Assembly (NCBI GenBank): GCA_021234155.1
Contig: JAJEKV010000020.1
Span: 3,580,563-3,644,562 of the forward strand
Direction of reading: 5' to 3'
Source: Isoetes taiwanensis
Lineage: Eukaryota > Streptophyta > Lycopodiopsida > Isoetales > Isoetaceae
DNA length: 64,000 nucleotides
Positions 34,248 through 44,954 of the stretch are shown here, one piece after another. The notes below the pieces were generated by a model. That model had not been told where the DNA came from. It made no database searches and worked only from the letters and a program-made list of their open reading frames with translations. Made by a program: the position numbers and the translations under genes. Position 1 is the first letter of the stretch. Each line of letters begins with the position of its first letter.

Positions 34248-35322
34248 CTGCAACAAAAACGCTAATGCAGGTATATAGAACATGATTAACTGGTTCTAAA
34301 TAATTGATAGTCAATTTGATGAATCATACCTTGTAAGCTCTCTGATTTTGTAGTCTCTTTCTATAAATACTTGGGCATTAACATAGGACATAGGCAAGCA
34401 GTTGAAACATCCTTTATGCATCACAAATATGCACCAAACAACACCGCGTGGGGGTGTTGTTTTGGAGGGCGGGGGTTTTGGGGAGGGGGAGAGGGAGGGT
34501 TTTAATTTCAAAAATTGACGTCCATTTTAGTGATGGTTGTATGTTGGTAGTTTTACTAATATACTAATTGATGTGACAAGACATGAGGAAACACAACTAA
34601 TAGACAAAACCTTTTATAAATGCTTGTCCATGCCTAGATGTTGATACACAGCCCGGCTCGATGCATCATATGATTAGTATCGTCTTATACAATTGATGCC
34701 CATGGAATTGATGGCTCACGAATTAATTAATTAAACCTTACTTATGCTTATGTGTTCGCTTGCTTGTCAGATGGTGCTCCTAAGATGTCAGATGGAATAG
34801 GAGGGTAAAATAACCCTTCACATTTATTATTCTACTTAGATGCAAAATGCAAATTGTGGTTATAAATTTCTACTATATTTCAAAATATGTAATCCTCCAT
34901 ATATGATCTAGTAGACGAATCAAAAGATATTTTATTCGCACTTCGAAATCCATATCTAAAACTGATCTATCTATTTTACGTGGCAAAACGTAGCAGGCAT
35001 GAAAGCAAAAGTTTTGGATGAGGCAACATTCAAGTTCTAAGTGGCCAGCTAGCAAGGCTGGAAGAACACACTAAATTGTGTGTAAAACATTTATCTCTTG
35101 AAAAACTCTAGTCTGCATATTAAAAAGACTAGTGCGTGCATATCTTGCCAAAATATCGCATCCAAGACTTAGGATGACATGCATCACCAAACAACATCCA
35201 TTTGGTGGCTTAAGCACAGTTTTAGAGCGATTCCTATTCTGACATTCCTTTTGCAGAAACATAAATTGAAGCATTTTACTTAAAAGGCAGTGAACAAAAA
35301 AATGCAGATCTTTTCATACCAG
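34248..35322. other. 3' flank of the F-box gene; no other gene recognised
   Basis: Low-complexity G-rich tract at 34450-34500 (GGGGGTTTTGGGGAGGGGG). Otherwise AT-rich and featureless; the segment next to 35322 is probably the 3' untranslated region of the F-box gene. Confidence 0.4.
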
Positions 35323-37007
35323 TCATTTGTTGATCGTGAGTGAAACTGGGATGAGGGAAGGTCTATATGCAATACCAAAGCTATAATAATGCTCTCCTGG
35401 ACTGTTGATTCTGTTCCAACTCTGGTTCCTTAAATTGCACACTATAACTGGAACAGACATGGTCCCACATGGAAAATAGTTGGTTCCTCCCACACACATT
35501 ACATTGCCTTCCACTATTCCAACTCTGACTGCAGCAACCTTGGAAACATGGTCCTCATGCACTTCCCAAACACCCATGCCAGTAACAATATTATAAGCAG
35601 AATAGGTGTCCAACCCCGAGGTGCTTCCTAAGTACAAGGAACCCTTGTGCCTCAACAAGCAAAAGCCTTGCCAAGGTGGAAGCAGCAGCAAACGCATTGC
35701 AGAATCTTGAGGTAGGATTTCTACAGCTTCAGGAGGTAATACTTCATCCTCAGAAGGTAGAATATCTGATAGTTCAATTTTGTTGCTCTCAAGTACAGTA
35801 ATCCACTCTTCATGATGCAGACCAAAGTCTACAAGTTCTCTCCCTGGCCTATCACTCTCTCTGTCGTATTCTTCGTCATTTTCTCGGTTGTATTCTTCAT
35901 ATTCTAATGTATCAGACCAGACATTAGCAACAGAATCATAAACATGATAAACATAATCGTAGTCGCATTCGCGCCATACACCTGTAATAGCAAGCCTGTA
36001 TGCACCTGAAATACAATCCAGTAATTCCATCTTCACCTGGACTCCGCATCTATTCATATGTAAATGACTCCACAACCTGACTAACGTGCTCTTAAGAGGT
36101 GGCAGCCGGAACCATTCCCTTATCAAAGGATTGCCCACCACGAGGGCAAAAATTGAAGGACATTCTGCCACTAGTCTAGCACACACCAACCCCTAAGAGG
36201 CGTGGGATAGTCTTACCCTGGATTGGGGGATCCCGGAGGTGTGATCCTAGAGGACGGGATCCCCGAGGACGTGTGATCCCGGAGGACAGAATACCCCTTA
36301 CTGCGCAGTAAGTGTGCATATTTTTTGGCCCTTGAAAGAAAAAATGGGGCAGATTTCGTGTGGGATTTTCTCCCTTGATCTGCAACCAAATCGAATGGGG
36401 TCAGTTCGAGGATGGTCGGAATGGGCTGGATCAGAGGCACAGGTAGGAGCAAAGGAGGAATCGAAGCGAGCGCCGCTGTAATCAGCAAGCTTCAATCCGG
36501 CCAAAAATCAGCCCTAAACTGCGCAGTAACCCATTAACTGCGCAGTTGACTGTGTGATCCCGGAGGACAGGATCTTTTCTGATGGTGATCCCGGAGGACG
36601 GGATCGCCACCTCCGGGATCCCCCAATCCAGGGTAAGACTATCCCACGCCCCCCTGAGATGAAGCCACAACCTGAATGTCTGGGCTTATAGGAGAGAACC
36701 TGGATATACCCCTAACAGAAGTCCACAAATCTGTCCATGAAGGATTTTCCTCCCCCGTCTTAAAGCAACTTAGCAAAACCCATGAGTCCTCATCATGCTG
36801 CCACTTCTGCCTGAATCTGGAGGAGCTAATGAAAGAATGCCATGCCTTGCAGACACTCAAACATCTGAAGAGGCTCCTTACGTCGAGAGCTAGAAGTATA
36901 TTTTCCAATAAATCCTCGAAAATCACTGATCTCAGGTTATCCATTTCCACATTTGAAAACAGTCCCTTGTTCCTCTTCATCCCAATCTCTTCTGCAGAAC
37001 TAGCCAT
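35323..37007 (-). pseudogene. F-box/kelch-type gene split by a 452-bp MITE
   Basis: F-box proteins are the substrate adaptors of SCF ubiquitin ligases. The N-terminal part runs from ATG at 37007 (another in-frame ATG at 37022): MASSAEEIGM, then the F-box (SVIFEDLLENILLALDVRSL, then CLSVCKAWHSFISSSRFR, about residues 27-70). The C-terminal part (36198-35323) has VVGNPLIREWFRLPPL, typical of plant F-box-associated propeller domains, then CDYDYVYHVYDS, an acidic insert, GFCLLRHKGSLYLG and YSFGIAYRPSLIPVS, ending in a stop at 35323. The two parts are separated only by the 452-bp element at 36199-36650 plus one 9-bp target-site copy. Taking these away conceptually leaves an unbroken frame of about 410 codons. 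In the present state translation stops inside the element at 36639-36641. Confidence 0.85.
36199..36650. mobile_element. MULE-type MITE with perfect 43-bp TIRs
   Basis: 452-bp non-autonomous element. Terminal inverted repeats are identical over 43 bp (36199-36241 and 36608-36650, outer end GGCGTGGGATAGTC). It is flanked by a 9-bp target-site duplication with one mismatch (CCCCTAAGA at 36190-36198, CCCCTGAGA at 36651-36659). Nine-base duplications plus long TIRs indicate the Mutator superfamily. The interior holds repeated palindromic units of GTGATCCCGGAGGAC then GGATC (near 36238, 36276, 36553 and 36584) and three copies of the palindrome ACTGCGCAGT (near 36299, 36518 and 36537). No coding capacity. 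Confidence 0.92.
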
Positions 37008-37987
37008 GACCTGCCTAATCATATCTACTGCATGTACCACAGAGATTTTGTGATCTTTGTAATTACAACACTCAAGATTTAAGAAATGCGTCAAAAAGAA
37101 AGACCTTAAAACTCAGAGCTCTTGTTGTCGCGAGATGCCTCATAGCCGGAACGATCCATAGTGCAGAAGCCCCCCCCTGCAAACAAGACCTAAAGGCGAA
37201 ATGCTTCCCGCCATGGCAACGGAAATCTAGATCCTTGCTTACGTATATGAGAATTTCCTTCTACTTGCAATTCTGTTATGGAAAATGTGCCGCCTTTATA
37301 CATTCCTCTAAGGAATTGTTTCGTTACAAAAGTTTGTAACATTCCTGTAACGAATTGTTTAGTGTTGTTTATAGTTGTCAAAAAAAAATTGTTAAGTAGG
37401 GTTAAAAAATAGAATCTTCCAAATTCTAGACGATCCCTCCCACCTTAGTGAATGTTTGCCCACTCTACGAATGCAATTGGAGCGATGTTCCCCAAGATTT
37501 TCTTGATATGAAGCTTGAAGGAAACTGCATTCGTCAGTACCGGTTCAAAATATTTTTTGCTATGGTTTACTATCCTTGTTCGTCGAGGTATTTCAACTTT
37601 GGATACAGGGGCAAAATCTACAATTCAAGCTTTACCTCGAAAGCAGTAGTTAGCTTCTCGATGTATTTTGGTACAAAGTGTTCTTTATGTGCATTATACT
37701 CCTATATTAATTTTATATTGCTTGATCGAAAATAGGGTATCTTCTGTAGGTAAATATACTTATATGTTTACTGCATGCTTTACATGATCTTGGTAAGCGA
37801 CATCAAAACATTGGGCACGTGGTAATACTTGCTGCTAAATGTATTTAAAACATGTGATTAAATATCATTTTTATTCAGATCCCTGCGAACAGAACAGAAG
37901 CTTATTTACAAAGGCAAAAATTTGGTAATCAAAGCTTTTTGTCTAAGTTTTAAAGTTATACCGACAAGACTTGCCATTGGATAGATG
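37008..37987. other. 5' flank of the F-box gene and spacer
   Basis: Presumed promoter side of the F-box gene, without a clear TATA box. A direct duplication with core GGAATTGTTTNGTTA occurs at about 37310-37370. A plus-strand frame of 95 codons at 37448-37735 is unrecognised. Confidence 0.4.
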
Positions 37988-38270
37988 TCACAGACCTTTG
38001 ACTTCCTCCTCTGTGAATTGAAGAATATTACCTACCAAAGGAAGCACATCATTAAGAATTTCGAGATGATCATATAATTGGACCAACCGCTCATCCCATT
38101 GCTGCATAGGAATATATCCAAGAGTAGGATGTGATCGATATAATATTTTGCACCAAAAGGTCCAAGGCTCACGTAGCAGCAATTCAAACATTTGCTTTTG
38201 ATGCTCAACAACAAAGCGTGCCTTTATGCATTTCAACACGGACTTATACTTTTTGATGGCATACTGACAA
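37988..38270 (-). mobile_element. LINE ORF2 linker fragment
   Basis: An 83-codon minus-strand frame reads QMFELLLREPWTFWCKIL, PTLGYIPMQQWDERLVQLYD and FTEEEVKGL. This resembles the region between endonuclease and reverse transcriptase of plant LINEs (FWK--, W--YF--LY, FTEEEV). Upstream YAIKKYKSVLKCIKARF fits the same linker. Short, isolated and without a start. Confidence 0.45.
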
Positions 38271-39974
38271 TGAAGCTTGTACTATTGAGAATCCTGTTTG
38301 CTCTAATAGTGAGTCCTGTTTGTTTAAAATGAATAAACTTGTAATTTATACTGAGATACGTTATGTTTGAGCACTCTCGAACATGTATCTACACATATAT
38401 AATCAAGCTTCTTATTTTTCTTTTTCTTTTTTTGTTCTCTCCTCATTTTTTCTCTGCCGCAATCTATATCACTATTGAAAAGCCACGTTTTCGGTGAGAT
38501 GGTTGAGGAGATCTCCACCGTATATGTTGGCAGTGCCATAGCCACACTGCCATAGCCACAACTCGTGCTTTTGCTTCTGGCAGAGGATCAAACGACACCA
38601 TAGCATTTATACTTGCCAAAGGAATCGACACAATTTTTAAGTATTTGTGCAAAGAGCCAGTGTCGATGTTAGTCTTTCCTTGAAAAAACAGAGCAAAACT
38701 CCTTTTTTTGCTTTTTGTGTATTGTGGAAAGCTAATTTACCTCCAATCCATTTGGGCTTCGTTCGTGGCTCGATATGTTGAAGCTGAGGCTAAAGCAGCG
38801 ACGGCGGGTTGAGCAGAGCAAAGCAAAAGGAAAATGACTATGGTATTTTTTTCACCATCAGGGCATAGTCCTTCTTCTGTATGAAGAACACGCCATCTTC
38901 TGCTTCATTCTGCTTCCTTGTGAAGGTTGCATTTACTTACAGGATTGAGTTCAATTTAGTTAAAGTATTTTGATTGAGTTCAGTTTTGTTAAAGTTGAAG
39001 GCATCGCGCGGCCTTCTGAGGACATGCCTTCTAAGTCTTCTGCTTTCATTTACACAAAAGCAAAAAAGTTTTGTATTGATTTTTCTCCTGCTCTGATGTC
39101 TCTGGCTAATTTACAGCAGAAGGTGGCATGCTGCATGCTGCCACTCTTGACAAGCCAACTTTGTGGGCCATGGTATTTATGCTTAAAGCTTAAAATTACT
39201 AAAGCTTTCTGCTCGTCCTGCACCACCCACAAAGGGCTTCGGGAGCTAGAAAAAAATTGGTAAGCATTCTTCTTCCCTTGTTAGAATCGGACAATTGCTT
39301 AGCATAGGCCCTGACCCGGGCAACACTTAGGCTGCAGATGTAGCCAGGGCCACTCCATCACTCCATGCATGGCAGTCCTGTGCAACCTCAGACTCTTCGC
39401 TGGAACTAGGCATGCTCCAAATCTTCCATGGAAGCAAATCGATGGCTGCTAATCTTCAAGCAAACTCTGAGGACCTGTGCACGTTACAGCAGAAGCCGCC
39501 CTACAGATGCTCCTGCAAAATATGGTGCAGAAGGTATGGATTATAATTTACTGCAGGATTTGCAGGCCGTGGATGAATTTCTGCATTCCAGCATCATTGT
39601 CCATCATCAGGGGTCGAATTCAAGGGACAAATTTACCCATTGAAAAAACCCAATTTTTTTCACATAAAATGCATTGTCGCTATGGTGTTGTGGCTATGAC
39701 AGATTGCTAGAAGCAAGCAGGGCATCATATCCGACTAGTCTTTCCTTTCTTCGGTATGGTTTTCTGATGAAGTTATTTATATTAGAATGTATCTGCTAGG
39801 GATTGAAACCGCCAGAATGCCAACTATGCCAACAGATTCGCATCAGAACATTTCAGAATAACAGCTATGGTGCATCTAATAATCGCCTTAGGCTTCTTAA
39901 TCAGTACCTCGTCCAATCTTACTCTTTAAAATGTGATTTCAAAGAAAAATTTGTAACTTATTCACCTTGGTAGA
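38271..39974. other. Spacer, no gene recognised
   Basis: A 24-nt string at 38284-38307 (core GAGAATCCTGTTTGCTCTAA) recurs inverted at 44965-44988. Several frames of 60-97 codons between 38.9 and 39.7 kb show no recognisable motif. Confidence 0.35.
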
Positions 39975-40261
39975 ATACCGCCGCGATAAGTTTCTTGTAA
40001 CTACTATCTATTTCACAGGCATGTGATTAACTTCTTTGGATGGACGAAGAATAGGAATGGACATTAATACATTTATTTGATAATATTAGTAATGGACATT
40101 AATTAGAATATTGACATACCAAATGCATGATCAATTTGATAGATATACAAGTTATGTTAATAACACAAATTATTCATTACTATATGAAGTGATATATGTT
40201 TTAGGAATGTACATGAATTTCTAAACAATCGCATTTTCATTGTAAGAACGTGAAACAACAA

Positions 40262-40902
40262 AAGATCTGCAGTGATCGCTCCAATAACATGGCGCGACAT
40301 CACATATTTGAACTGAGAAGTTAGTCCATATATGGTCTAGCAAAGCACTTTGTCTTATTGGTTTGCAAACATGTTGGGTGTACTAAGACATTACATCTTT
40401 AAGCATTCTCGAATATCCATTATCCTTTAACATGTCGATGTTGAAGTCTCCTAATATAGCATACAACAATTTAGATCTTATTTGTTTGATGATATTATGT
40501 ATTATCTTCACAAAATCCTGTTATAGATGAGTTCGGTGGTCTATATATCTTTACAACAGAAATTGCCTTTCCATCGAATTTGTCAACAAAGGAAACAGTG
40601 ATGGATATAAGATTTGTTGAATATACCTCATTCTGCTCAGTGGTCTTGAATCTGAATTTGTTGTACAAGGTTGCAATACTATTCTTATTGAAGTTGTATA
40701 TCCCCATGAAATGTTGCGAATCTATGAACCCATGGACGTGACTTCTCAATTCTTGTACACATATAATGTCAGACGTAATCAATTGGTGGTCTGCACATAT
40801 GTCTGCTTCATATGCCATAGCAGAACAAGTATTCAATGTTGTAATTATAATATTAGGAGCCTTAAATTTTTGCAAATTCGGAATTGTTATTTGCCATGGC
40901 AT
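40262..40902 (-). pseudogene. Helentron C-terminal EEP endonuclease domain
   Basis: Endonuclease/exonuclease/phosphatase fold relic. It reads IIITTLNTCSAM and IICVQELRSH (the catalytic Glu strand), then VVKIYRPPNSS (N--Y-PP strand), ILGDFNIDML (GDFN motif, near 40.44 kb), ALLDHIWTN and CYWSDHCRS (final SDH motif, near 40.28 kb). A stop near 40495 and another before LLDHIW break it. The order of motifs matches the AP-endonuclease-like domain of Helentrons, which sits C-terminal to the helicase. A LINE endonuclease is the alternative, but no reverse transcriptase follows and strand and position fit the helicase. Confidence 0.72.
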
Positions 40903-41213
40903 TTTTTTTTCCTAATCGCTCCATTTCAGCATCAACTACTGGGTTTACATTGAAATGACAATGTTGTATGGGATTTGTGAGATACAAAGTGTCCTTGGAC
41001 CTTACTTGCGACAAAGCTGTATATGCCATTCCTCATTTTTTAACTCCTTGTGGATTGATTTCGTATTGCTAATTGCATGGGAAATTGTTCACGCATGATA
41101 TTGTGCTTTTCATTTTTACCAATTTGGCACAGTCTTTTTTGTTTTTTAAGTGGTGTCCATGACTTCTCTACTACTGCAGGTCGCAAATGCTCCAAATTAC
41201 GTCGAACTTTCTC

Positions 41214-42688
41214 TCATGTGGAAGGTGTTGGGAATTCTACCCACAATATTTCCTTTCTAAGCATCGTACTGTAATACCTTAATATTCCATCTGCGCCATT
41301 AACTAAACCATCTGATAGATCAATATTAGAAGTTAGCTCGACAAGCATACCCAATTTCAGTCTCAATTCTTTATGCAATCCGTATGTCTTGCGAGCATTG
41401 GTTGGCAAACATGCTGTATGTGGACAACCTTTCTGTCGCACATCAGTGGCTGTGAGATTGTAAGAATGCTAGAGCGCTTGTTGTAGGACCTACACATGTA
41501 TGCATCCTTAGATGATATTGCAATACTGAAATAATATAAGACGTTTGCAAGATACCTACTCCTTATGTGCTTGGACATCGTCATATTTTGAGAATAAATA
41601 TGGAAGTGTCAACTTATTATGTGGGCATCTACAACATGCATTATTTATATCTATGTCCGTTTGTACTCCAATACGAATGTGCGACAAGCATTCTGCAAAT
41701 GGTAAATCGTCGCGCTGCCTGACAAGTTCAAAAAGCTCATAGTATCTGAAATTGGACTTCCATAAATGATTGATCCCTGGTATAGAAATAGAATCGAGAC
41801 ATTTTTGGTCCTTATCATCAAGATTATCAAAAACCATCTTGTCAAACAATGGTGGCAATTGATAAAAATCTCCAGAAGTTATGACATCTAGTCCGCCAAA
41901 TGGGATGTTCAATGTACTTTTGATGCTGTGGTGGAAAGATAAAAAATTAATAAAAATGATACATGTCCTCAATAGCACATTACTTACTTAATGAACTATT
42001 ATCTATTGCGTAAGGCATCAATGTATGAAAAGAACACTAGTCCCACCAATGATATCTCATTGACTACGGGCAATTTAACATCTTCATGTTTATTTCTCGT
42101 TACTTGCAGTACTTCACGTACAAGCATTTTGAGGTGTGCACCCATTGTGGCTGTAGGACGAATCTGAAATGCTGAGTGTATTGTGATCTCGTTTATATTC
42201 TTTGCAGCTTTTTCTGTATATGCCATTACAGTAGTTGTTGTTTTCCCGAGTCGTTTGGAAACTGTTGCTGAAAAATACTTTAATCCATCGATCAAGCACT
42301 CAACAAGTCTTGATTTACCGACACCAGCACCTCCAGTCAAAAAAAGTAATATTTGAAAATTGGAATCCGCTCCATGGTGTTCTTCGTTTGGCATCACGGC
42401 AATGTTTGGGATTTTTTATGAAAATCGTTCATTATCGAGATGCTTAAATGAAACTTGAAATGGCAACTCATAACCTACATCAAACTCATCATTCTCTTGG
42501 TGATGATCGAGTGAACCAACTGTATTCTCACTGACCGACATTTCAATGTTTTCCCATTCACCTTCTTTTGTAAAATATAATCTTGAATGTGCTTCTTCAA
42601 TCATTTTTTCATTTCGAATATAAGCAGCATAGCATGTCTCTCCTTCGCATACTAATTCTTTTTCGTTCGTGAATGGTACATGAAGCAT
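41214..42688 (-). pseudogene. Helentron PIF1-like helicase domain
   Basis: SF1B helicase relic. Walker A in FLTGGAGVGKSRLVECL (about 42.30-42.35 kb), the threonine-rich Ia region (TTTTVMAYTEKAAKN), a degraded Walker B (VVNEISLVG, where DEISM is expected), the GDFYQLPPL motif (41.86 kb) in a segment starting GGLDVITS, the ELVRQRDD and LSHIRIGVQTD stretch (41.68-41.72 kb), and the C-terminal LGMLVELTSNIDLSDGLVNG (41.28-41.35 kb). Breaks occur at about 41.98 and 41.5 kb. The changed Walker B and frame breaks make it inactive. Confidence 0.85.
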
Positions 42689-42794
42689 CAGTTGCTCATA
42701 TGCCCATGCCTCGATGCCCTTGTCTTTATTAAAGTTAACAAATCAAATAATGGCATCCTTTAATGTGCCAGATTTGTCCCTCTGTCTTGTATTT

Positions 42795-42870
42795 ATAGAA
42801 TAGAATAGTAGTTTTAACGTCACGCCACTAGGCAGCATCCAACTGGACATGTGACCACACACCACACTAC
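42795..42870 (-). mobile_element. LINE/SINE 3' tail, (TATTC)n version
   Basis: On the minus strand CACATGTCCAGTTGGATGCT leads to CCTAGTGGCGTGACGTTAAA and then ACTACTATTCTATTCTAT. The same end, differing mainly in the simple-repeat tail, is at 25.56-25.66 kb and (plus strand) 46.99-47.07 kb. It lies next to the TRIM inside the Helentron remnant. Confidence 0.6.
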
Positions 42871-42886
42871 ATTGCTCGGTTGAGAT

Positions 42887-43203
42887 TGACGTGGTCTATG
42901 GTATATGCGATAAAGCCTGGAAAGGTTGAGGCTCATGAAGGATCCGCCCTTTTGGTGTGTTGGTTATCACTAGAGGTACTAGTGCGTAACATTTGGTATC
43001 AGAGCCAAGGTTCGATTCCTTATGGCAACATTGGTATGTCCCACATGCTTGAGGGCAAGCATCTCGAGGAAGAGGAGGAATTGATATGGTCTATGGGGTA
43101 TGGGATAATGCCTAGAAAGGTTAGAACCTATTGGATAATGATTTCTTTGAAGGATCCGCCTTTTTGTTGTGTTTGTTATCACTAGAGGTACTAGTGCATA
43201 ACA
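42887..43203 (+). mobile_element. TRIM retroelement, complete in structure, nested in the Helentron
   Basis: Terminal-repeat retrotransposon in miniature, 317 bp. The two LTRs (42887-42991 and 43082-43203) both start TG and end AACA, share most of their sequence (AAGGATCCGCC, GGTTATCACTAGAGGTACTA or close variants), and differ mainly by a 17-bp length change. Two bases after LTR1 is TGGTATCAGAGCC (42994-43006), the primer-binding site complementary to plant initiator tRNA-Met. Immediately before LTR2 is a polypurine tract GAGGAAGAGGAGGAA (43066-43080). A perfect 5-bp target-site duplication GAGAT flanks it (42882-42886 and 43204-43208). There is no coding region, as expected for TRIMs. Confidence 0.93.
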
Positions 43204-43325
43204 GAGATACATATCTCTTAGGAATGGGTTAATGCATTTTCTATTTTACGAATTCTTTCTACAACATGGTCATTATTCTCTTCACATGTTCTCATCACCT
43301 TTGTCATTGTTGTAGATATTTCAGT

Positions 43326-44945
43326 TTATGGGCTAGTGATGTATGATAAATAGTATGTGGCAACAACATATGCATTGAAGATATACTGGAAATTAATGTT
43401 TGCCCTCCATAGTAGTGCAATCTCCAAGCTGAAATTGTTTTCCTTGCAATGTTTAACTCTTCTCTTCAGGAAAACTGTAAGACCTTTTAAACGGTACGAA
43501 AGCACTCTAAAATACTGAATTTCTGTCAATTGCAGATCGTGCAACATGTCGTCGTACTCTTTGTTACTATCTTTCCAGTTTGCTTTGAGCCACAACTTCA
43601 ACTTTTGCTTGCACTATACTAACGATCCCAATTCATTGCCAGGATAGTTATACGGTTCCAAAATACGTGTTTTCATCATTGGTGGTTTTGGAATTTGAAA
43701 TCTACAATCCACATTCTTCTTTTTCTTGCACGAACGAACATGCCTAGGCACTTGCATTTGCCGCAATTCCGTTGGTAATTGATTGGTGTCTGTTGTAATA
43801 AAGCTGTCGACGAAATGAATTATCTCATCGTACGATGCGTATGGGTATTGTGGAGCTCCATTGATCCACAAAATCATATGATCATGAGGACTTCTCCCAT
43901 GTTGAAATTGTGTAATACATACGAAATCCACTACACCACTCGCCAACATAGATTGCTCATGAAGAATCAACTTCAGTCCAGTTATCCTATTTGCATAGTA
44001 CCTCGTACAAGTTAGAGGATCAACTCTAATAAGTTCGAGTATCAATCGTTTCTCGGTCCATTGCTGTTCATTTGCCTTTTCTATTATATCAGGATTTAAA
44101 AACTAGGTCCGGCAAATTCGTTTCAGCCATACTAAATGTTGCAAATATAGTAGATGGACCTATTTCCCGAATCATTCCCATTGCATCCTTCTTCACAGCT
44201 TCTAATTTTTAAGGTGATGAACGTATTGACTTCAAATCAGTATACTCCATATTTGTTTTGCAAACTTCTTTCAGTTTCTTTGAATCCATGGCATCTATTG
44301 CTGTTAGATTGAAATTACTTCGTCTACCACATCGTATGCGAAAGTTTGTCTAATCACTGACAAATTATAATTCTTCTTTTACTAATTTGAAAAATATGTT
44401 TGATGCAGACCTTGCAAAACATCGATCTGCATTCATTAACTCCCAATGACATATTTGTTTGTAAGTAATCACCACCAAACAATTCTGGAAAACACATTTC
44501 TTCTGCATGTGGAATAGCATACAAATCTAGAGGATGAGATCCTTCGCCAGGAGCTACAGCGACAATTTTATCTTTGTAATCTCTTATCATCTCAGGAGTT
44601 ACATTCTAGACTAAAGTGTCTCCCTCGTGTCTGTTACTGTTCTGGTCCACACCATCGTCAACTGCATCAATATCGATGACATCGATTTTGCTTCTAAGAA
44701 GAACAATCCATTCATCAATAATTTTAATGTTTGCTGCCCTGTGTAAGTTGCTATTATGTAAGGAGCTCAATGCTGACATAACAACAAATGGTCTAACTAG
44801 ACCTTCCATGTGTACATTTGCATCAGACATTCTCCTTTTCAATTGCAACCTTATCATTATCATGTAGACGTGGTAATGCAACTTGAGTTCCCTCGATATC
44901 CGCAGCAACATGTATTAGACCACCGCGTAACTGTTGTTGACCAAT
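43326..44945 (-). pseudogene. Helentron N-terminal region and HUH Rep domain
   Basis: N-terminal pieces: RGGLIHVAADIEGTQVALPR (near 44.92 kb), LKRRMSDANVHMEGLVRPF, then VAVAPGEGSHPLDLYAIPHA and MCFPELFGGDY (44.35-44.59 kb), a conserved lead-in of Helitron proteins. Rep core: ITQFQHGRSPHDHMILWING at about 43.86-43.93 kb, with HDH as the two-histidine metal site. FVDSFITTD follows, then FNAYVVATYYLSYI near 43.33-43.37 kb, which corresponds to the catalytic-tyrosine helix. A stop near 43614 and several frame changes separate the pieces. The strand-nicking activity is certainly lost. Confidence 0.78.
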
Positions 44946-44954
44946 TCTATTGTC

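Larger units (their letters stand above)
39978..44950 (-). mobile_element. Decayed autonomous Helentron (Rep-helicase-endonuclease)
   Basis: Rolling-circle transposon remnant read on the minus strand: N-terminal region (44.35-44.95 kb), HUH Rep domain (43.33-44.1 kb), PIF1-like helicase (41.2-42.4 kb) and an endonuclease/exonuclease/phosphatase-type nuclease (40.26-40.90 kb). The nuclease fused after the helicase is characteristic of Helentrons rather than canonical plant Helitrons. The 22 nt at 39978-39999, directly downstream of the nuclease, are shared with the Helitron-like 3' end at 12.17-12.22 kb, so 39978 is proposed as near the 3' terminus. The 5' end abuts a PPR relic at about 44.95 kb. 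Frames are broken throughout, and a TRIM is inserted between Rep and helicase. Confidence 0.8.

Noticed and set aside
36199-36650. The F-box insertion as an intron
   Set aside because: There is no GT at the 5' junction on the gene strand, whereas TIRs and a 9-bp target-site duplication are present.
40495-40902. Endonuclease frame as part of a LINE
   Set aside because: No reverse transcriptase follows on that strand. The order Rep-helicase-nuclease and the terminal 22-nt match fit a Helentron better, though the LINE alternative is not fully excluded.
42994-43020. tRNA gene suggested by TGGTATCAGAGCC and GGTTCGATTCC
   Set aside because: The string is the complement of initiator tRNA-Met at the LTR edge of the TRIM (a primer-binding site) and has no cloverleaf.
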